A program made the position numbers and the translations under genes. From Salinimicrobium terrae DSM 17865 (lineage in GTDB: Bacteria; Bacteroidota; Bacteroidia; Flavobacteriales; Flavobacteriaceae), in assembly GCF_000424665.1 (NCBI RefSeq), contig NZ_AUKI01000006.1, positions 1 to 32,998 on the forward strand: 32,998 nt of DNA, given 5' to 3'. The notes beneath the pieces were generated by a model. That model did no database searches. It was given only the letters and a program-made list of their open reading frames with translations, and was not told the DNA's origin. Of this stretch, positions 1 through 8,376 are shown piece by piece. Each line of letters starts with the position of its first letter. Position 1 is the first letter of the stretch.

Positions 1-78
1 CGTGCTGCCCCTCGACTTGCATGTGTTAAGCCTGCCGCTAGCGTTCATCCTGAGCCAGGATCAAACTCTTCATCGTTA
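1..78 (-). rRNA. rrs: 16S ribosomal RNA, 5' end (partial)
   Basis: The reverse complement reads GAGTTTGATCCTGGCTCAG followed by the bacterial 16S start region (GATGAACGCTAGCGGCAGGC and ATGCAAGTCGAG). This is the conserved 5' end, including the universal 27F primer site. Only about 75 bases lie in the window and the gene continues past the left edge. The exact 5' end, just upstream of the GATGAAGAG stretch, is approximate. The gene is fed by the tandem promoters to its right. Confidence 0.97.
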
Positions 79-123
79 AATCTTATATACTTTAACAACT
101 ACTAAAGGAATTCCTCTTCTTCA

Positions 124-141
124 CCCCGATAGCTATCGGGG
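124..141. repeat. Perfect 18-base palindrome in the rRNA leader
   Basis: The sequence CCCCGATAGCTATCGGGG is its own reverse complement. It lies about 45 bases upstream of mature 16S, inside the predicted leader transcript. It could be a processing hairpin or one copy of a dispersed genomic palindrome. I recall similar palindromes as frequent in flavobacterial genomes but cannot verify that here. Confidence 0.6.
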
Positions 142-245
142 ATCAAAGCTCAAAACGTTCTTCTAGTCTTAATTCTTATTTGCATTTGTTACTAATTAAA
201 GCAACATACGCGCTGTCAATTCAATATGTCAATGAACACCCCTCT

Positions 246-278
246 GTCCTGCGGACATCTCCCCTTAATAAGAGGAGA
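246..278. repeat. Double inverted repeat in the rRNA leader
   Basis: Two adjacent hairpins are visible. GTCC (246-249) pairs with GGAC (253-256) across a 3-base loop. Immediately after it, TCTCC-C-CTTA (258-267) pairs with TAAG-A-GGAGA (269-278) with one mismatch. The compact paired form suggests a short dispersed repeat or a leader structure. No function is evident. Confidence 0.45.
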
Positions 279-402
279 AAAATTCCGTTCTTCAGAAGAT
301 CTCTAGTTGAAATAAAAGGAGTTGAACCTTTTCTATTATACCCGTCCCGGGATTTCTATTTCAGTATGTTTTTGTGAACTTTGCTCGTGTTCTAAGCGGC
401 TG

Positions 403-433
403 CAAATGTACAACCTTTTTCGAACCTCGCAAG
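403..433 (-). promoter_or_regulatory. rRNA promoter, most proximal of four
   Basis: Minus strand: -33 CTTG (430-433), 19 bases, -7 TACATTTG (403-410), then CAGCCGCTTA. The predicted start is near 396-399, which gives a leader of about 315 bases before mature 16S. Confidence 0.8.
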
Positions 434-500
434 AAAAAAAATTATTTTTTTCTCAGCTTTAAAAATTCAAACCGGAAATGTTTTGTCGCAAAAGCGGATG

Positions 501-532
501 CAAACTTACAACCTTTATACCTTAACTTCAAA
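501..532 (-). promoter_or_regulatory. rRNA promoter, third of four
   Basis: Minus strand: -33 TTTG (529-532), 20 bases, -7 TAAGTTTG (501-508), then CATCCGCTTTT. GGTTG directly precedes the -7 element, as it does in the first and fourth copies. Confidence 0.8.
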
Positions 533-592
533 AACTTTTTCTCAGAACTTCTAACTTTAAAAACACCCAAAGGCTACTTCTAAAAGCGGATG

Positions 593-625
593 CAAAGATA
601 AAATCAATTCCCTTTACAATCCAAG
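593..625 (-). promoter_or_regulatory. rRNA promoter, second of four
   Basis: Minus strand: -7 element TATCTTTG (593-600) followed by CATCCGCTTTT. The best -33 candidate is CTTG (622-625) at 21 bases; another TTG sits at 16 bases. It is the least canonical of the four in spacing but has the same downstream block as the others. Confidence 0.72.
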
Positions 626-731
626 CCAAAATTCAAAAATCTTTCAGAGAACTTTTTTGCTTTGAAGTCTTGCTGCACCTTGGTTTAGCTATTGCTTCCC
701 CTACTCCTGTACCTCGCTCTCAAAGCGGCTG

Positions 732-762
732 CAAATATACAACCGAATTCCAATCCCACAAG
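732..762 (-). promoter_or_regulatory. rRNA promoter, most distal of four
   Basis: Minus strand: a -33 element CTTG (759-762), 19 bases, then the -7 element TATATTTG (732-739), followed by CAGCCGCTTT. This fits the Bacteroidetes consensus TTTG-N(17-23)-TAnnTTTG recognised by the phylum's primary sigma factor. Confidence 0.8.
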
Positions 763-858
763 TCTTCAACAAAACTTTTTTAAGGTTTTATTGACATTTC
801 TATCACCCCAAAAACTAAGGCGCTGAAAATGACATTTTTGAGAAGGGATTTTTCTTCA

Positions 859-966
859 ACCTGCGTTAGGGATAGCAGCGGAAATCCTTTTTGTGAAGTA
901 TGAGCAAAAAGATTGAAGCGTATAGCCCGACCCCACTACGCGGCAGCGAAGGCAGGGGAACGCCCA
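859..966 (+). ncRNA. Candidate structured RNA (Flavo-1-like intergenic element)
   Basis: The stretch is compact, locally G+C-rich and folds on paper. GCGTT (863-867) pairs with AACGC (959-963), CCCC (931-934) can pair with GGGG (955-958), and an internal stem CTTTTTG (887-893) pairs with CAAAAAG (905-911) across an 11-base loop, extendable by three A/T pairs past a bulge. GGGATAGCAGCGG near the 5' side and ATAGCCCG in the second half match, from memory, a recurrent flavobacterial intergenic RNA, probably Rfam Flavo-1. The class name and strand are inference. The palindromic contrast with the surrounding AT-rich DNA is seen directly. Confidence 0.45.
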
Positions 967-973
967 AAAAATA

Positions 974-2908
974 CTACATAAACATATTCCAAACCAATCC
1001 GAATCTTACACCAAAATCACGATAAGGATATAAAGGCGCAGAAAAATTATTATTCCCCTGGATCAAACTGTTCAAATGTTCAAGTTTGAAAAAGATGCGA
1101 GCCTGCCTGATTTTTCCGTTAAAGAAGAAATCTACAGTTGGAAAACCTTCAAACTCCAGCTCATTCTGCACATAAAATTCTGCCAGAACAGGATCATAGC
1201 CGTTCATATAATAATCTGTGAAGTAATTTAATGTGAAACCGGTTTGAAGATAAAGTGCTCGCTGGAACCAGTGGTCCCTGTAATACAAAGTATTCCTGGT
1301 CACAAGATCTGGCACATTTAGAACCTGTCCTCCATCCAATACCGATTGATAGAGAATAGTATTGTTTAAGGCGAATTTTCCAATAATAAATTCCCTTTCT
1401 CCCCTTAATTTAAAATAACTCACCTGTTCGTCGTGCTGAAAAGGCCGAAGAGTACCCAATTCATCAAGCCCAAAGTAAGACATATCATTTATCGTGGAAA
1501 ACTCTAAATTGACATTCAACAGCTGAGGAGCCAATAGTTTAAAACCCAAAGACTGCCTGCTTTCGTTCGAAAAAGAGGTCTGCCAGTTATAATTTATGTA
1601 GTCACTTTGATAAAGAAGGAAATTGTAATTGGGAGCCCTGTCATTAATATTGGCCGTGGCCGCAATTAAAATATCTTCAGAAAGTAAGTAAGCAAGTTTG
1701 GCGCCCAGATCATAACCTTTAAAATCCCCGATTAAATTAATCATACCTTCCGCTTTGAACTGAAACCCGCCTAACGTTCCTGTGTAATCCCCTCCCGCCG
1801 AGATTATATCTCCCTGCAACCGGTTCACTATGAATCCATCTTTTAGATCCAGCACTGTATTATACCCATAATTATAATGAGTGTGTTTCCCCCGGGCTAC
1901 AATCTGTGCAAGATTACCGGCTGTAAACCCCACATAGACTTCATTGGAAGTAGAAGTAAGCCTGGTTTCATCTCTTATACTCACTTCTTCAAAGGAGGGT
2001 CCAAAGAGTTCATTGGCACTTGCCTGACTATAATTATATTTTTTATAAGTATGATTTAATCTGTGACCAATAGAGAGATCCTTCTTCACCAAAGAATCTT
2101 CCCGTTTATAAAGAGCATAAGAATGATCGAGAAAAAATCTTTTCCCATGCAAAGTAGACTGCGAGTCCTCAAAATTCACATCAAGGCGCGACCGATCCTC
2201 AAATTCGGGATTTTTAGCTATGTATTGCTCAAGAGAAGATCCAGTAAGTCCGCCGTTTTCTTCATTGAGAAGATCCTGGGAGACAAAATGAGACTGAAGT
2301 CGGTACCTGTCATTAGGAGAATTATAACCTACGGTAGTTCGAAAATTTCCTGAACTGGTAAGCATATGTTGGTACCGGCCCAAAGACCGAAGACCTTTGT
2401 AAGCCACTGAAAAATTGAAATTAGGGGAAGTATTGATCGTAAAGAGCGCATCAACTGCCTGCCCCTGTTCAAATACAGTTTTATAAAATAGTTCTGTGAA
2501 TGGGGTGGGAACATTATAATAAAATATATCCTCTACTTCCATGAAGTTATAATGTCGTGCCCTGGCTCCAAATTGAGGCATTACATACTGCTCTTTCAGA
2601 AAATCATAGGTAAGGTTGTTATAGGTTCTACCAACATTGGAAAACGGCAGTAAACCGAAATTGTCTCTTCTAAGGTAATTGAATCGATAATCTTTGTAAA
2701 TATTAAGAGTAGTATCAACTATAGTGGTATCGTTTTCTACAGAAACTATTTTATAAAGTGAAATTGGCGCTTTTTCAACTTCCTCATCCTCCACAGAACT
2801 AAAATTCGTGCCAGAATCTCTGTTAAGCTGGCCACGGTTCCTCTCCACTTGACTAAACCCCTCAAATGTAGTAATTATAAAGAATATTAAAAATAGAAAG
2901 TATTTCAT
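974..2908 (-). CDS. Putative beta-barrel porin (Porin_10-like)
   Basis: This 644-residue protein has a signal peptide (hydrophobic stretch from residue 2, ending FSQ near residue 20). A long series of alternating aromatic/polar strands follows, ending in an aromatic C-terminus (VWNMFM), as expected for an outer-membrane beta-barrel. The overall pattern fits the Bacteroidetes 'putative porin' family, so it is likely an outer-membrane channel of unknown substrate. The open frame extends 12 bases upstream to a TTG at 2920; I chose the ATG at 2906-2908 because it puts the signal peptide at the N-terminus. It is monocistronic, with a -7-like element just upstream. The family call is from memory of composition and architecture, not from a search. 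Confidence 0.72.
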   Translation of the reverse strand: MKYFLFLIFFIITTFEGFSQVERNRGQLNRDSGTNFSSVEDEEVEKAPISLYKIVSVENDTTIVDTTLNIYKDYRFNYLRRDNFGLLPFSNVGRTYNNLTYDFLKEQYVMPQFGARARHYNFMEVEDIFYYNVPTPFTELFYKTVFEQGQAVDALFTINTSPNFNFSVAYKGLRSLGRYQHMLTSSGNFRTTVGYNSPNDRYRLQSHFVSQDLLNEENGGLTGSSLEQYIAKNPEFEDRSRLDVNFEDSQSTLHGKRFFLDHSYALYKREDSLVKKDLSIGHRLNHTYKKYNYSQASANELFGPSFEEVSIRDETRLTSTSNEVYVGFTAGNLAQIVARGKHTHYNYGYNTVLDLKDGFIVNRLQGDIISAGGDYTGTLGGFQFKAEGMINLIGDFKGYDLGAKLAYLLSEDILIAATANINDRAPNYNFLLYQSDYINYNWQTSFSNESRQSLGFKLLAPQLLNVNLEFSTINDMSYFGLDELGTLRPFQHDEQVSYFKLRGEREFIIGKFALNNTILYQSVLDGGQVLNVPDLVTRNTLYYRDHWFQRALYLQTGFTLNYFTDYYMNGYDPVLAEFYVQNELEFEGFPTVDFFFNGKIRQARIFFKLEHLNSLIQGNNNFSAPLYPYRDFGVRFGLVWNMFM

Positions 2909-2925
2909 AATTCCATCCAAAAAAA

Positions 2926-2933
2926 CAAAAATA
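2926..2933 (-). promoter_or_regulatory. -7 promoter element for the porin gene
   Basis: Minus strand TATTTTTG matches TAnnTTTG and lies 17 bases upstream of the chosen ATG. No good -33 TTTG sits at the usual spacing, so this is a candidate only. Confidence 0.4.
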
Positions 2934-3366
2934 GAACTATTGTGGGAAAGATTAGAAAAAGAGTAAAGCGAAAACCTAGAAGAACCAACTGGAAAAAAGT
3001 TTTCTGGTAATTTTGTTGTTCAAAAAACTAGATTGCCTCTACAATCTTCTTACTTCTACCTTAAAGAAGCCACCTCTTACCAAGGGCAGTCTGGGATTTT
3101 GGACTTTGAACTAAAATCACTTTTTAGTTTTAGTTTCCCAAATATTATAATTCATCAATTATCCATTGGCCATACATAAAAATTTGACTTTTTTATATAA
3201 CAAAGCACCTCCTATTTAAAGCCATTTTAATGCTTCATGGCTGGATATAAAACCTCTACTCGTAGTATTTCCAATTTCTAGCTCATAAATCCTTTATTCG
3301 CTTAATACTACAAAAAAAATTAGGTAGACACACGGTTAACCGGGTCTGTCTGGGGCTGTAATATAG
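2934..3366. other. Intergenic gap, no gene recognised
   Basis: This is AT-rich DNA between the porin promoter and the susD terminator, with many stops in all frames and no tRNA-like fold noticed. The one structured spot is an imperfect inverted repeat at 3326-3351: AGACA, CGGTTAACCG, TGTCT. It might be a degenerate mobile-element end or a hairpin. I see nothing else I can support. Confidence 0.5.
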
Positions 3367-3400
3367 AAAAAGCTGCCTCGAATTAATGAGACAGCTTTTT
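3367..3400 (-). terminator. Rho-independent terminator of the susCD operon
   Basis: Read on the minus strand, AAAAAGCTGTCTC and GAGGCAGCTTTTT form a 13-base stem with one U-G pair around an 8-base loop, ending in a T run. It lies 30 bases past the susD stop codon, with the correct orientation to end susC-susD transcription. Confidence 0.82.
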
Positions 3401-3429
3401 CAATAAAGTAAATTAAAGAATTTATAAAT

Positions 3430-4872
3430 TTATCTCCAACCTCCGTCAGAATAATCAACTCCAGCTTCTCCCTGACCGGCCCCAAAAGTATAGATTGGAA
3501 TACCTGCAGCATTGAGTGCAGCACCAGGAATAGGGAAATGTTTAGGAGTTCCTTCCTGAAGAAGATTATGAGCCCTCATTTCAAAATATCGCAATCCCAT
3601 TGGTCCAGACAAAAGTTCAATATGTCTTTCATAGAAAATAGCATCTGCAATAGCATCAGCATCAACAGCTACTGGCGGTAAATCCCCTCTAACAACTCTT
3701 GTACCAGAATTAATCACATCTGCAGCCTCCTGAAGCATACCCAAATAAAGATAAGCTTCAGCTAAGTATAAATTATTTTCAGCCTCAAGCAATTCAGGTA
3801 TTGCTGTGGTAAGTCCAGATGAATCATATTCGTCATATCTACTATAACGATATGTACTAAAGTGATACGTACCTCTTTCAGGACGGAACCATGGTGCAGA
3901 CACATATTCAAAGTCCATTTCAAGACGGGCATCCTCACTTTCAGCTGGTGGTAAGGTCGTCACACCTTCAGGCCAATAATCTGGATAATCTTCATCCATT
4001 AAATTAATAACTCTTAGATCTACCATTGGCCATCCAAACCAGGTTACCACATAGGCCCAGTAATTATACCAGGTTTGTCCACCATCACTTAATACTAAAA
4101 GATCATAGTTTTGCCCATTCTGTGCATAATCTAATACTCTTTGCCAGTCAAGATTCTGTCTTTCTTCAACATTTCTTGCACTGTTTACATAAATCCTGGC
4201 TGCAAAGGAATTTAAAAACTGGCTCCATTCCTCATTATTCAAATTCATTCCATTAACCTGCATATCCATATCGAAAGTTCCCCTATCCGCAGCTGCAATG
4301 GCCAGATCTAATTTTTCAAGAGCCAAAAGAGTAGCCTCTTCATAACCAAGTGGCTCCCCTTCATTAAGAGTTCCGGTTTCGTCAGATGCAAAAACCCTGT
4401 CAAAAACAAGAGCTAAATAACCCAAACTTGCTCCCTGTCCAAAACGAGCTAATGACTCATACTTATCTTCATTATCAAACACACCTTCACCTTCTATACC
4501 AATCATGATTGCATTGGCATCAGCCAAAATAGCGTGCATGGAATTAAAATAGGTTTCTGTAACAGCTGCGTTACCATAGGTAGCACTATTATTCCAGGCT
4601 GTTCTTGGCTCCGAAGATACATCTCTCGCAGCAAAGTTACCCCAGGACATAGAAAACGCATCTGCCATAGTAGCAAAAGCTATAGCCGGTCCGTTTACAT
4701 GGTTTGCAGTTTGGTACCAGTTTTGAAATAATACGTCCGCGGTAGATTGAATACCGATCTGTGCACTGGATGGCTGCTCAAGATTTTCAACTTCAAGATC
4801 TGTTTCAAAGTCGGAACACGAGTAAAACATAACGGTAAAAACCGCCAGTAAGGTAATTCTTAAGTTTGTCAT
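3430..4872 (-). CDS. SusD/RagB-family nutrient-binding outer-membrane lipoprotein
   Basis: This 480-residue protein begins with a lipoprotein signal ending in FYSCSDFE, with Cys near residue 19 followed by acidic residues, typical of surface lipoproteins in this phylum. The body is helix-rich with TPR-like stretches such as NLYLAEAYLYLGMLQEAADVI, followed by the family's usual C-terminal block with FYERHIELLSGPMGLRYFEM. The length and FYERHIEL-type block fit the SusD family, probably the SusD-like_2 branch. It starts 11 bases after the susC stop, the classic pair order. SusD caps the SusC channel and captures ligand at the cell surface. No glycoside hydrolase, peptidase or regulator lies alongside, so the substrate is unknown. 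Confidence 0.9.
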   Translation of the reverse strand: MTNLRITLLAVFTVMFYSCSDFETDLEVENLEQPSSAQIGIQSTADVLFQNWYQTANHVNGPAIAFATMADAFSMSWGNFAARDVSSEPRTAWNNSATYGNAAVTETYFNSMHAILADANAIMIGIEGEGVFDNEDKYESLARFGQGASLGYLALVFDRVFASDETGTLNEGEPLGYEEATLLALEKLDLAIAAADRGTFDMDMQVNGMNLNNEEWSQFLNSFAARIYVNSARNVEERQNLDWQRVLDYAQNGQNYDLLVLSDGGQTWYNYWAYVVTWFGWPMVDLRVINLMDEDYPDYWPEGVTTLPPAESEDARLEMDFEYVSAPWFRPERGTYHFSTYRYSRYDEYDSSGLTTAIPELLEAENNLYLAEAYLYLGMLQEAADVINSGTRVVRGDLPPVAVDADAIADAIFYERHIELLSGPMGLRYFEMRAHNLLQEGTPKHFPIPGAALNAAGIPIYTFGAGQGEAGVDYSDGGWR

Positions 4873-4883
4873 GATATTTTTTT

Positions 4884-7800
4884 TTAAAATTTAATTTGTG
4901 CTGAGAACGTATAAGATCTCGACACTGGATATACACCATAGTCAATTGCATAGTAGTTCTGAGTTACAGGATCATATCTCTGAACCTCAGGATCCCATCC
5001 TGAATAATCAGTAAAAGTTAACAAATTTCTTCCGGTCACACCCACACGAAGTGAGTCAAAAAATCCGTCGGCGACCATCGAAAGTTGCTCTTTTCCAAAG
5101 GTATAAAATACAGATGCCTCTCTTAACTTCACATAAGAACCATCTTCTACCCAGAATTTGTTTTCCTGATTCACATCATAAAGAGCCTGGTAATAATCAT
5201 AAGTTTTCTTTTGGTCTTCAGGCACTCCCGCCATATCCATCATCGCATTTCTACTATCTCTTGTTAACCACTGGCCTTGTCTGTTATAAATGTCTCCACC
5301 TTCTTTCCAGTCCCATAGCATATAAAAATTAAATCCTTTATAACCAAGGTTTGAAGTGAAGCCCATATTAAAATCTGCAGTTTGAGAACCTATTTTACCA
5401 TAAAGGCGGGTTCCATCCTCTCCTAAGAGAATCTGTGGCGCTTCATCAACCGTGCCTTCAGTTCCAGCAGGAATAACGAAACCATCAGAGTTGATTACAT
5501 AATCGTCAATAGATTCTCCTTCAGGAAGTTGTTGAGCCATTTGATCTAAGCTTCTTACGAACTGGTACCCATACATGGCTCCAAATTCTTCACCTTCCTT
5601 AATCCTAAAAATTTCACCGGGACTATTTACACCTCCAGGACCTACTGTAATTGGATTAACATTTAATTCGGTAATCTCATTTTCAGTAGCACTAAAACGA
5701 ACTCCTAAATCCCATCTCAAATCATCTCTTTCTAACACAGCAGAGGTAAGACTAAGCTCAAGCGTATTAAATTCAACCGTTCCAACATTCTGATACTGCC
5801 TGTTTGCACCAAGATTAACCGGAGCAAAAATATCTACTAATAAAAACTGATCTTCAGTCCTTGCTTTTGCATAAACACCTTCAAAAGTAAATCGGTTAAG
5901 AAACTCAATATTCGTACCAAATTCAAGTTCAGTTGTTGTTGAAGGTCTTAAATCAGGATTTGCCTTTATACGATCTGTGGCAAGAGCACCTGTAGTAAGT
6001 CCTATAGCATCATACTGCCAGTTAAATCCCGGTCTTTGTCCTGCAGTACCTAAAGCAGCGTGTACTTTCCATTCCGTAATTCCCGGCAAATCGAAGTCCT
6101 GCGAAATACGGTATGCACCAGATACTCTGTAGTAATCATTCCATCTGTAATTATCTCCAAACAACGAAGAACCATCCATACGATACATAGCATCTAAAAT
6201 ATATCGGTCCATGTAATCAAGTCCAAGGATCACAAAGGCATTATGAGCCCTTTCATCCGTTAAACTTGATCCAGTAGTCGTTGTTTCTGATTTAAAGTTA
6301 TCTAATGATATAACCCCAGGATAAATAAAATCCTGCCCAAAACCATAGAAATACTCGTAGTGGTTGTCTTCTAATAAATAACTTAATTTACCCGCCACAT
6401 TTAGTTCTCCAAAGGTCTCAATATAATTCAAAGTGGCCTGAGCTTTTTGAGATAGCGTATAACTACTTTCTTTGGAGAAATCTCCTTTAGAGTAACTGAA
6501 TTGATAATCTACTCCATTCAAAAGACCGCCTGTCTGGAAAGCAGTATATGGATTATAATCATCATTATTCCATGTAGTACTTTCTACAGCATATTCAAGA
6601 TCAAGATTTAATGGATCTGCAAATTTTATATTCAGGTTGTACGATCCTAAAAATCTGTTCCTGGTAGCCTTTTCTCTATTGGTAGCCAAAGGATACAATG
6701 GGTTAGTGGTAGTTGAATTCCATGGATCGGGTAAAAAATAATATGGCTGTCCATCAGGATTTTCTGCTGTAAGATCTACATCCGGATTTATAAGTGCCAA
6801 ATTGAATAATACCCCATCAGTAGTACCTCCGGGAGTTTCATTGTTAGTTCTAATATAGTTATTGTTAGTACTTAATTTCAACCAATCATTAATTCTGAAA
6901 TCTCCATTTAATCTGGCAGAATATCTCTTATAACCACCGGTCTCCACGAAAATACCTTCATTCTCAGTTCTGTCCGCAGAGAAGAAAAGGTTAGTAAACT
7001 CGGACGCATTAGAAACTGAGACATAAGTTGTATTATCAATACCCTTACCAAAAAATCTATCCTGATTATCATAAAGTACTCCAAAAGGATTATCCTGATA
7101 ATGATCTTCAGAGGTAATCCTTGCTCCGGAAAGTCCAACAAACCCATATCCAGGGTAATCTGCTGCATAATCTACACCTGCATATTTAGTATAAGATCCT
7201 AAAACAGACTCATAATCATCTGCAAGCTCATAATAATGAGAATTACTTAATTCAATTTTATTTGAAAGTTCAGAAATACCCAAATCATTTCTTAAAGTAA
7301 CCTGGGGACCATCCTGACTATACTTTCCTCTTTTAGTAGTGATTACGATAACACCATTACCGGCACGAGATCCATATAATGCAGATGCAGAAGCTCCTTT
7401 CACGATTTCGAAAGATGCAATATCGTCAGTATTGATATCATTAATACCACCTTCTACAATTATACCATCGACCAGGATCAATGGCTCCTGTCCTCCAAAT
7501 AGGTTAGTAGCCCCCCGAAGCTGAATAGTTGCCCCAGAACCAGGCTGTCCAAAGTTGGTGATATTTACACCCGCAACCTTACCTTGCAGCGCGCTGGCAG
7601 CAGAAGTGCTGGGAATGTTTTCAAGATCTTCAGCATCCACTTTACCTACTGTTACAGATAATTTCTTCCTGCTGGTAGCCCCTGCTACACCAGTTACGAC
7701 AACTTCCTCTAATTGCGCCGCATCCACAACCATGGTTACATTGATTACAGATTGGTCTTCAACTACTTCTTTCTTAGTGTCAAAACCAATGTAACTGAAT

Positions 7801-8039
7801 ACTAAACTACTGCCACTAGAAACCTCAATGGAGTAGCGACCATCAAAATCAGTCTGAGTTCCTCCCGTAGTAATGGCGTTACCATCAGAATTTCTTTCCT
7901 CAATTACAATATTCACGCCTGGTAGGGGCATACCCTGGGCATCCGTCACAGTACCCGTTACAATCCTGTCTTGTGCAAACGAAATTTGCGCGACTAACAC
8001 TAGTAAAAGCGTTAGAATTCCACTTAATCTTTTTTTCAT
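4884..8039 (-). CDS. SusC/RagA-family TonB-linked outer-membrane transporter
   Basis: This 1051-residue protein has a signal peptide (to about residue 22, ISFAQ). A carboxypeptidase-D-like beta-sandwich extension follows (about 25-110, with VTGTVTDAQGMPLPGVNI and the DFDGRYSI block). The TonB box/plug region comes next (about 110-235, with LQGKVAGVNI, ILVDG, GSRAGNGVIVITTKRGK), then a 22-strand-type barrel ending in YTFSAQIKF with a terminal aromatic. These are hallmarks of SusC proteins, which import large oligomers across the outer membrane using TonB energy. It is first in a two-gene operon with susD. No sigma/anti-sigma pair or hybrid two-component sensor is adjacent, so regulation is not visible. 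Confidence 0.95.
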   Translation of the reverse strand: MKKRLSGILTLLLVLVAQISFAQDRIVTGTVTDAQGMPLPGVNIVIEERNSDGNAITTGGTQTDFDGRYSIEVSSGSSLVFSYIGFDTKKEVVEDQSVINVTMVVDAAQLEEVVVTGVAGATSRKKLSVTVGKVDAEDLENIPSTSAASALQGKVAGVNITNFGQPGSGATIQLRGATNLFGGQEPLILVDGIIVEGGINDINTDDIASFEIVKGASASALYGSRAGNGVIVITTKRGKYSQDGPQVTLRNDLGISELSNKIELSNSHYYELADDYESVLGSYTKYAGVDYAADYPGYGFVGLSGARITSEDHYQDNPFGVLYDNQDRFFGKGIDNTTYVSVSNASEFTNLFFSADRTENEGIFVETGGYKRYSARLNGDFRINDWLKLSTNNNYIRTNNETPGGTTDGVLFNLALINPDVDLTAENPDGQPYYFLPDPWNSTTTNPLYPLATNREKATRNRFLGSYNLNIKFADPLNLDLEYAVESTTWNNDDYNPYTAFQTGGLLNGVDYQFSYSKGDFSKESSYTLSQKAQATLNYIETFGELNVAGKLSYLLEDNHYEYFYGFGQDFIYPGVISLDNFKSETTTTGSSLTDERAHNAFVILGLDYMDRYILDAMYRMDGSSLFGDNYRWNDYYRVSGAYRISQDFDLPGITEWKVHAALGTAGQRPGFNWQYDAIGLTTGALATDRIKANPDLRPSTTTELEFGTNIEFLNRFTFEGVYAKARTEDQFLLVDIFAPVNLGANRQYQNVGTVEFNTLELSLTSAVLERDDLRWDLGVRFSATENEITELNVNPITVGPGGVNSPGEIFRIKEGEEFGAMYGYQFVRSLDQMAQQLPEGESIDDYVINSDGFVIPAGTEGTVDEAPQILLGEDGTRLYGKIGSQTADFNMGFTSNLGYKGFNFYMLWDWKEGGDIYNRQGQWLTRDSRNAMMDMAGVPEDQKKTYDYYQALYDVNQENKFWVEDGSYVKLREASVFYTFGKEQLSMVADGFFDSLRVGVTGRNLLTFTDYSGWDPEVQRYDPVTQNYYAIDYGVYPVSRSYTFSAQIKF

Positions 8040-8308
8040 TTTATAATTTATTTGAATTAGCCAAGGCCAAAAATGATAATAAAATCTTAATAAAACAAGA
8101 CAATGCGAAAATATTATCTGTTAATTGATTAAGAAATTCATTGATCATGAACACTGATTTCAATCATCTTAATACAAAATGAAGCTAAATCAATATGTAA
8201 GCTCTTTAAGCGGTTAACTTTTAGATATAATTAAACACAAACTATTAAGATGTATAATTATGTACAACTTTTCTTAGGTCCTTATTTTCAAAGGCTCCAC
8301 TTATTTTC
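8040..8308. other. Divergent intergenic region between susC and rnhB
   Basis: This AT-rich spacer separates two divergent genes and must hold the susC promoter. I find no exact TAnnTTTG on the minus strand; the closest (8175-8182) has one mismatch and no -33 partner. No tRNA, hairpin or other gene was recognised. Confidence 0.5.
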
Positions 8309-8316
8309 TACTTTTG
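8309..8316 (+). promoter_or_regulatory. -7 promoter element for rnhB
   Basis: TACTTTTG matches TAnnTTTG and precedes the rnhB ATG by 60 bases. It overlaps the TTG that would start the longer reading frame, which argues that translation begins downstream. A -33 TTTG at usual spacing is not clear. Confidence 0.45.
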
Positions 8317-8376
8317 TCCATCCTGTCCTGGATTTTTGGGCATGAGCGAAATAATATCCTACACTCCTTTAACAAT

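Larger units (their letters stand above)
79..858 (-). other. rRNA operon upstream/leader region, no protein gene
   Basis: This is an AT-rich stretch of about 780 bases between 16S and the structured element at about 859. It holds four tandem promoters pointing at the rRNA gene (listed separately). After the most proximal promoter comes a leader of roughly 315 bases with a perfect palindrome (124-141) and a paired-hairpin element (246-278). Two open frames on the plus strand have no recognisable protein features and cross the promoters, so I treat them as non-coding. Confidence 0.8.

Noticed and set aside
180-583. Two plus-strand open frames upstream of 16S
   Set aside because: They lie across the leader and the most proximal rRNA promoter, have no protein-like features and are probably chance frames.
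8314-8376. TTG-initiated N-terminal extension of RNase HII
   Set aside because: It overlaps a promoter element and adds 21 residues absent from typical family members. The ATG at 8377 is preferred.
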